From a bacterium (GTDB taxonomy: Bacteria; Actinomycetota; Acidimicrobiia; UBA5794; ZC4RG35): 44,286 nt of DNA. Both the position numbers and the translations under genes were made by a program. The notes under the pieces were generated by a model, which searched no databases, was not told the origin of the DNA, and was given only the letters and a program-made list of their open reading frames with translations. Of the stretch, positions 39,981 to 44,286 are shown piece by piece; position 1 is the first letter of the stretch; each line of letters opens with the position of its first letter. The DNA lies in assembly GCA_028819835.1 (NCBI GenBank), contig JAPPKR010000235.1:1-44286 (forward strand), given 5' to 3'.

Positions 39981-40837
39981 GCGCCTGGCTTGCGCCCGCC
40001 AAAGTGAACCTCACCCTGATGGTCGGGGCCAGATCGGCTTCCGGGCTTCACCCCGTCCGGTCCCTCATCCAGACCATCGACTGGTGTGATCGGCTGACCG
40101 TGGTGGAGGGGGAGGAAGACCGACTGGAGATCGAGGGCGCCGATCTTCCCGATGGAGGCGACAACCTGGTGTGGAAGGCGGTTTCCGCATTGGAGAAGGA
40201 GGCCGGCGTGAAGCGTCCCCCACTCCGGATCACTCTCCAAAAGCGCCTCCCGATCGGCGCGGGATTGGGGGGAGGGAGCGCCGACGCCGCCGCGGTGCTC
40301 ACCGCTGTGGGGGATATGCTCGGCGTCTCCCCGGCGAGGCTCCGGAACGCGGCGGCCCCGATCGGATCGGATGTTCCGGCCGCCTTGCTGGGAGGAACCG
40401 TGTGGGCGGAAGGGTTTGGTGAGGAAGTCGCCCGGCTTCCCGGACTGTCCGGGTTTGCGGTGGCGGTGCTGGTGCCTCCTTTCCCTCTACTGACAGCCGA
40501 TGTTTACAGGACGTGGGATGATCTCTCCGCACCGCGGGGGCGGGAGTTTCCCTCCCGGTTCCTGCCCCCTGCCCTGCGCCGTTCGACGCCGATCCGCAAT
40601 GACTTGACTCCCGCTGCCCTGCGGCTCCGCCCGGAACTCGGAGACCTGATCGAGGCGGTGGCCGGGGAGTGGGAAAGGCCGGTGGCCATGTCAGGCAGCG
40701 GTTCCTCGCTCTTCTCCTTCTTCTTGGACGTGGAGGAAGCGGCCGGGGCGGCCCGGGAAGTCGAGGGGCTGGCCTCGGTGGCAGTGGGAGCGGATTTGTT
40801 TCCGCACGGCCCGGTGCGCGTCGAGGCGGTAACCTAG
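39977..40837 (+). CDS. ispE: 4-diphosphocytidyl-2-C-methyl-D-erythritol kinase IspE
   Basis: A GHMP-family kinase of the MEP isoprenoid pathway (286 aa from ATG 39977). Seen: the N-terminal APAKVNLTL, the ATP-binding loop LPIGAGLGGGSADAA in the middle and the C-terminal SGSGSSLFSFF. The catalytic Lys and Asp regions (AKVN, GSDVP) are present. It implies MEP-route isoprenoid synthesis. A frame extending to 39962 adds a few residues inside rsmA. The tRNA-Gln gene begins 25 bases after the stop. Confidence 0.94.
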   Translation: MSAWLAPAKVNLTLMVGARSASGLHPVRSLIQTIDWCDRLTVVEGEEDRLEIEGADLPDGGDNLVWKAVSALEKEAGVKRPPLRITLQKRLPIGAGLGGGSADAAAVLTAVGDMLGVSPARLRNAAAPIGSDVPAALLGGTVWAEGFGEEVARLPGLSGFAVAVLVPPFPLLTADVYRTWDDLSAPRGREFPSRFLPPALRRSTPIRNDLTPAALRLRPELGDLIEAVAGEWERPVAMSGSGSSLFSFFLDVEEAAGAAREVEGLASVAVGADLFPHGPVRVEAVT

Positions 40838-40862
40838 TAGGCGATGTGCCCTTCGTTCCCCT

Positions 40863-40937
40863 TGGGGGGTGGTGTAACCGGCAGCACAGCGGGTTTTGGT
40901 CCCGCCGGTATGGGTTCAAGTCCTATCCCCCCAGCCA
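40863..40937 (+). tRNA. tRNA-Gln(TTG)
   Basis: A complete cloverleaf. The acceptor TGGGGGG pairs with CCCCCCA, and the anticodon stem GCGGG/CCCGC encloses loop TTTTGGT with anticodon TTG at 40896-40898 (codon CAA). The T arm is ATGGG-TTCAAGT-CCTAT. The discriminator G is followed by an encoded CCA. It sits between ispE and glmU, 40 bases before the glmU ATG. Confidence 0.94.
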
Positions 40938-40977
40938 GGGCCGCATCGCCCGGCTCCAGCCCGACGTGGAGGTACCC

Positions 40978-42411
40978 ATGAGCCATGTGGTGATAATCAT
41001 GGCGGCCGGCGACGGCGTCCGGATGAGATCGGACACGCCCAAGGTGCTGCACCCCCTGGCGGGTCGGCCCATTCTGTCCTGGATAGTGGAGGCAGCCGCG
41101 GCTTCCGGCCCTGAACGGATGATGTTGGTGGTGGGATCGGGGGCCCGCCGGGTGAGGTCGCTCCTTCCCCGCTGGGTGGAGACCTGCTTTCAGTCCGAGC
41201 GGCGGGGCACGGGACACGCGGTCTCCGTGGCGATGGATGCACTGGGGGAACTTCCCGACCAAACCCCGGTGGTCGTGCTTCCGGGTGATGTGCCGCTGCT
41301 CCCGGCCGACGTGATCTCCGCGGCCGTGGAGTCGCACCGGTCCGGGGGTGCGGCGGCCACCATGCTCACCGCCATGGCGGATGATCCGCAGGGGTATGGG
41401 AGGGTGCTGCGGGACGCCGAGGGACGGGTTCGAGGAGTGGTGGAGCATGTCGACGCCACGGAGGCCGAGCGGGGGATAGGTGAGATCAACACCAGCATCT
41501 ACGTCTTTGCTGCGGGTCCTCTGCGCGACGGGCTGGGACGGATCGGGACTGGCAACGTCCAGGGTGAGTATTACCTGCCTGATGTGATCGGGGTGATGGT
41601 GGGCGACGGCCGGGAGGTAACGGCCCGGCTGATGCCTTTCGGAGAATCCCTGGGAGTGAACGACCAGGCGCAGCTGGCGGAGGCCTCCGCTCGCATGAGG
41701 CGGCGCATTCTCAACCGCCACATGCTGGCCGGGGTGAGGATGGAGGACCCCGACCGGATCTACGTGGAAGCGACCGTAAGGCTGGCGCCGGGGGTGAGAC
41801 TGTATCCGGGCGTGCACCTGGAGGGCGAGGTGGAGGTGGAGGAGGGCGCGGTCCTGGGACCCGACGTCCACATCCGCGACAGCCGGATCGGGGCCGGGGC
41901 GCGGGTGTGGTATTCGGTTGTGCGGGAAGCCGAGATAGGCCCGGGCGTCGAAGTCGGCCCCTACGCCTCGATCCGGCCGGGCGCCCGGATCGAAGCGGGA
42001 GCCAAGGCCGGGACTTTTGTGGAGATCAAGAACAGCCGGCTGGGGAAGGGCGCCAAAGCCCCTCATCTCTCCTATCTGGGCGACGCCGATGTGGGGGAGG
42101 GGGCCAACGTCGGAGCGGGGACCATCACCGCCAACTACGACGGCTACCAAAAGCACCGCACCACCATCGGGCCGGGGGCGCAGATCGGTTCCAACACGGT
42201 CCTGGTGGCGCCGGTGGAAGTCGGAGAGGAAGGATGGACCGGGGCCGGTTCGACAATCACCCGACCGGTGGAGCCTGGGTCCTTGGCGGTGGAGCGTTCA
42301 CAGCAGAGGAACATCCGGGGTTATGCCGAGCGCCGGGCGGCCCGCTACCGTGAGGGGGGCGGAAAGGACCGCTCACCGTCGGCGCCTCCCGAGCCGACCG
42401 GCGACAGCTAG
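40978..42411 (+). CDS. glmU: Bifunctional GlmU: GlcNAc-1-P uridyltransferase / GlcN-1-P acetyltransferase
   Basis: GlmU makes UDP-GlcNAc for cell-wall synthesis in two steps. From ATG 40978 it has 477 residues. The N-terminal nucleotidyltransferase domain shows MAAGDGVRMRS and PKVLHPLAGRP (Lys of the PKVLH motif), and later RRGTGHAV and PGDVPLL. The C-terminal left-handed beta helix has hexapeptide repeats and the acetyltransferase segments AGTFVEIKNS, SYLGDADVGEG and NYDG. An Arg-rich, Pro-rich tail follows. The frame continues upstream to 40669, but that part runs through the tRNA-Gln gene. prs follows 14 bases later. Confidence 0.96.
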   Translation: MSHVVIIMAAGDGVRMRSDTPKVLHPLAGRPILSWIVEAAAASGPERMMLVVGSGARRVRSLLPRWVETCFQSERRGTGHAVSVAMDALGELPDQTPVVVLPGDVPLLPADVISAAVESHRSGGAAATMLTAMADDPQGYGRVLRDAEGRVRGVVEHVDATEAERGIGEINTSIYVFAAGPLRDGLGRIGTGNVQGEYYLPDVIGVMVGDGREVTARLMPFGESLGVNDQAQLAEASARMRRRILNRHMLAGVRMEDPDRIYVEATVRLAPGVRLYPGVHLEGEVEVEEGAVLGPDVHIRDSRIGAGARVWYSVVREAEIGPGVEVGPYASIRPGARIEAGAKAGTFVEIKNSRLGKGAKAPHLSYLGDADVGEGANVGAGTITANYDGYQKHRTTIGPGAQIGSNTVLVAPVEVGEEGWTGAGSTITRPVEPGSLAVERSQQRNIRGYAERRAARYREGGGKDRSPSAPPEPTGDS

Positions 42412-42425
42412 ATGGAGACCCCCGG

Positions 42426-43394
42426 ATGGACATAGCCGACCGCAAGGAGATGCGGATTTTTTCCGGCAGTCACAATCTCGAACTTGCCGAGGAGGTGGCC
42501 GAACTTCTCGGTGTGTCCCTGGGACGGTTGAACAAGTCCACCTTCTCCAGCGGAGAACTCTATGCACGGGTAGGAGAGAGCGTGCGGGGCTTCGACTGCT
42601 TCGTTTTGCAGAGCCACTCCTTCCCGATCAACGATGCGGTAATGGAGCAGTTGATAATCATCGACGCCTTGCGTCGCGCCTCGGCTCGCCGGATAACCGC
42701 GGTGATGCCCTACTACGGATACTGCCGCCAGGACAAGAAGGTGCTCCCCCGCGAGCCGATCACCGCCCGGCTGATGGGTGACCTGTATATGGCGGCGGGG
42801 GCGGACCGCCTGGTCTCGGTGGATCTCCACACCGGGCAGTTGCAGGGGTTCATCACAAAGCCCTTCGATCACCTCACCGCCATCCCGATCATCAGCGAAT
42901 ACCTGTCCACGGTGACCAGCGGGGATGTGACCATCGTCTCCCCCGACGCGGGAGGCGGTAAGCGGGCTGAGAAGTATGCCAGGCAGTTGGATGCCGACGT
43001 GGCGTTGGTCTACAAACGGCGGGACGACCACGTGCACAATTACTCAGAGGCGCTGGCGGTGACCGGCGAAGTGGAGGGTCGGCATGCGGTGATAGTGGAC
43101 GACATCATCGACACCGCCGGCACGGTGTGCAACGCGGCCGAACTCATCCGGGACATGGGGGCGGCGTCGGTGCGGATCGCGGCTACCCACGCGGTGCTGT
43201 CCCATCCGGCGGTCAAGCGCCTGAGCGAAAGCGGGGTCGATGAGATCGTGGTAACCAACACCCTCCCGGTTCCCGCAGCGGATCAGATCAACAATCTGAA
43301 GGTCCTGTCCATCGCCTCCATCGTGGCGAAGTCGGTGCATGCCATCTTCACCGAGGGGTCGGTGAGCCAGATCTTTTTGGGCGAGAACGCCTGA
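42426..43394 (+). CDS. prs: Ribose-phosphate pyrophosphokinase
   Basis: PRPP synthetase transfers diphosphate from ATP to ribose-5-phosphate, feeding nucleotide, His and Trp synthesis. Motifs: YYGYCRQDKK (ATP loop), SVDLHTGQLQGF, SPDAGGGKRAEKYA and the PRPP loop VIVDDIIDTAGT. Length (322 aa) is normal. The GVDEIVVTNT phrase near the end is also typical. It lies 14 bases after glmU, the standard actinobacterial glmU-prs pair. The start ATG follows ACCCCCGG, with no clear ribosome site, so coupling to glmU is likely. Confidence 0.96.
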   Translation: MDIADRKEMRIFSGSHNLELAEEVAELLGVSLGRLNKSTFSSGELYARVGESVRGFDCFVLQSHSFPINDAVMEQLIIIDALRRASARRITAVMPYYGYCRQDKKVLPREPITARLMGDLYMAAGADRLVSVDLHTGQLQGFITKPFDHLTAIPIISEYLSTVTSGDVTIVSPDAGGGKRAEKYARQLDADVALVYKRRDDHVHNYSEALAVTGEVEGRHAVIVDDIIDTAGTVCNAAELIRDMGAASVRIAATHAVLSHPAVKRLSESGVDEIVVTNTLPVPAADQINNLKVLSIASIVAKSVHAIFTEGSVSQIFLGENA

Positions 43395-43401
43395 ACCGCG
43401 C

Positions 43402-43806
43402 TTGGATACTCAGGTTTTCGAGGTTCGTACCGGCCGCCGACCGGCGGTTGAGGACCTGACGCCGGAGGTAATGACGTTTTGCATGTCCCGGGGAGACGGG
43501 TTGGTCTCGGTGTTCGCCCCGCACTCGACCTGTGGCGTTGCCCTGATCGAGAGGGGAGCGGGGAGCGTTCAGGACCTGCTGGCGGCCCTGGAGAGCATCC
43601 TGCCCCGGGGCTTCGGCTGGCGCCACCGCCACGGATCGCCCGGCCACGGGGCGGACCATGTCATGCCGGCCATAGTCTCTCCCAGCCTGGTCTTACCGGT
43701 CCTGGCCGGCCGGCCGGCGCTGGGCGTCTGGCAGTCGATCGTGCTGGTGGATCCCAACCGGGACAACCCGGTCAGGAAGGTCCGCCTGAGCTTCATCCCG
43801 GCTTGA
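43402..43806 (+). CDS. YjbQ / UPF0047 family protein
   Basis: Small family protein (134 aa). It has the signatures SVFAPHSTCGVALIE, HGADHVMPAIVSPS and LGVWQSIVLVDPNRDNP, which carry the conserved His and Glu residues of the family fold. Some members have been annotated as secondary thiamine-phosphate synthases; physiological role is uncertain. The start is TTG 43402, 7 bases after the prs stop, so it may be part of the same transcript. Confidence 0.88.
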   Translation: MDTQVFEVRTGRRPAVEDLTPEVMTFCMSRGDGLVSVFAPHSTCGVALIERGAGSVQDLLAALESILPRGFGWRHRHGSPGHGADHVMPAIVSPSLVLPVLAGRPALGVWQSIVLVDPNRDNPVRKVRLSFIPA

Positions 43807-43871
43807 GCCTCGGGAGGCGACAGGCGGCGCCGAAGAAGCCAAATCCGCTACTTGCGCCTCCTTTGGACTGT

Positions 43872-43877
43872 TAATAT
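43872..43877 (+). promoter_or_regulatory. -10-like box (TAATAT) upstream of the DUF3107 gene
   Basis: TAATAT lies 33 bases before the ATG at 43911, the only AT-rich patch in the gap after the YjbQ gene. A GGGAGA ribosome site lies between. The -35 is weak. Confidence 0.3.
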
Positions 43878-43910
43878 CGGGCGGGCGCCGCAGCGGGAGA
43901 AGCATCGAGA

Positions 43911-44141
43911 ATGAAGATCAAGATCGGAATCGCCCACACCAATCGGGTGATAGAGATCGACAGCCAGGACGCCGAGGATGTACGTTCCCGGATTGAAGAG
44001 GCCTTTGCGGGCTCCCAGCCGATGGTGTGGCTTCAGGACAGCGACGGCACGCGGATCGGCATCCCGCGGGATATGCTGGCCTTTGTCGAGTTCGAAAGCG
44101 CCGAAGGGCGCTCGGGCGTCGGGTTCGCTGCGGGTAGCTAG
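43911..44141 (+). CDS. DUF3107 family protein
   Basis: A 76-residue protein with the actinobacterial DUF3107 pattern: KIKIGIAHTNRVIEID at the start, then IPRDMLAFVEF and GVGFAAG at the end. Function unknown; the family is largely restricted to actinobacteria, which supports the phylum assignment. It has a GGGAGA ribosome site about 12 bases before the ATG. Its stop TAG overlaps the stop of the convergent whiB gene by two bases within CTAG. Confidence 0.85.
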   Translation: MKIKIGIAHTNRVIEIDSQDAEDVRSRIEEAFAGSQPMVWLQDSDGTRIGIPRDMLAFVEFESAEGRSGVGFAAGS

Positions 44142-44286
44142 GAGGCGAGGTAGCGGCGGCGGCGCCTGGCCAGCCAGCGCTTCCGGTGTCTCCGGCGATC
44201 CTCTTCCGACAAGCCCCCCCAAACTCCTGATTCCTGGTTGGTGTTCAAGGCGTAGTCCAGGCACTCTGCCTGCACTGCGCACTCGT
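44138..44286 (-). CDS. WhiB family transcriptional regulator, C-terminal part (runs off the window)
   Basis: Only the last 48 residues are inside the window, read on the minus strand. They contain the WhiB hallmark ECAVQAECLDYAL (two of the Fe-S cluster Cys, C-x5-C), the turn GVWGGLSE and a basic Arg-rich tail (RRRRRYLAS) that contacts DNA. WhiB proteins are iron-sulfur regulators specific to actinobacteria and their phages. The N terminus with the other two Cys lies beyond 44286. It converges with the DUF3107 gene, their stop codons overlapping at CTAG. Confidence 0.92.
   Translation of the reverse strand, partial: ECAVQAECLDYALNTNQESGVWGGLSEEDRRRHRKRWLARRRRRYLAS

Noticed and set aside
40669..40977. 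N-terminal extension of glmU
   Set aside because: It passes through the tRNA-Gln gene and the ispE end; GlmU begins at the conserved ATG 40978.

Overview
The window is 44.3 kb of GC-rich, densely packed DNA from an actinobacterium. A WhiB fragment, a DUF3107 protein, the rsmI-tatD-rsmA-ispE / glmU-prs order and Tad genes without an outer-membrane secretin all point to Actinobacteria. My best guess is an Acidimicrobiia-like lineage, but that is inference and not proven by the sequence. Genes overlap heavily (ATGA, GTGA and TTGA junctions), GTG and TTG starts are common, and no gene-free stretch exceeds 300 bases. The longest gaps are 21032-21306 (275 bases) and 12988-13240 (253 bases), and neither holds a gene I can support.

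Region 1 (56-6692) is a Tad/Flp pilus operon on the plus strand: CpaB, TadZ, TadA, TadB, TadC, a Flp-like pilin and three small pseudopilin-like membrane proteins. It runs tail to tail into a minus-strand group (6718-8470): UppP, a second SAF-domain protein and an FmdB-type zinc ribbon. Plus-strand plsY, moeA and moaC follow (phospholipid and molybdenum cofactor synthesis), then a small membrane protein and tRNA-Ala(CGC).

Region 2 (11728-18847) is rich in exported proteins: an orphan branched-chain amino-acid-type binding lipoprotein, an LRR protein with 32 uninterrupted 24-residue repeats, a small anchored protein, and an 831-residue secreted protein with two PPC-like domains.

Region 3 (18906-27460) is an accessory catabolic-looking island: two paralogous SDR dehydrogenases flanking a flavin-dependent acyl-CoA-dehydrogenase-fold enzyme, then an isochorismatase-fold amidase, a phosphotriesterase-family hydrolase, a hydantoinase/dihydropyrimidinase, and an M28-like protein ending in a PqqD-like domain. 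This is the best candidate for an undescribed pathway. I suggest breakdown of an N-heterocyclic or cyclic amide compound, as inference only.

Region 4 (27474-33785) holds an ABC-2 exporter (double-length permease plus ATPase), a nitroreductase, a DUF885 peptidase and an old-yellow-enzyme-family oxidoreductase. Two tandem tRNA-Ser genes (TGA and CGA) follow.

Region 5 (34215-37202) has two paralogous Thr-rich, surface-type lipoproteins with a metallopeptidase domain. In one the HExxH zinc motif is lost. In the other the motif is intact, but an in-frame TGA separates the lipoprotein signal from the enzyme domain.

Region 6 (37206-44286) is housekeeping: DUF192, rsmI, tatD, rsmA, ispE, tRNA-Gln(TTG), glmU, prs, YjbQ and DUF3107, with the C-terminal end of a whiB gene entering from the right on the minus strand.

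A recurring feature is a TAnnnT -10-like box only 7-10 bases before the start codon of seven transcription-unit-leading genes. This suggests leaderless mRNAs are frequent in this genome.
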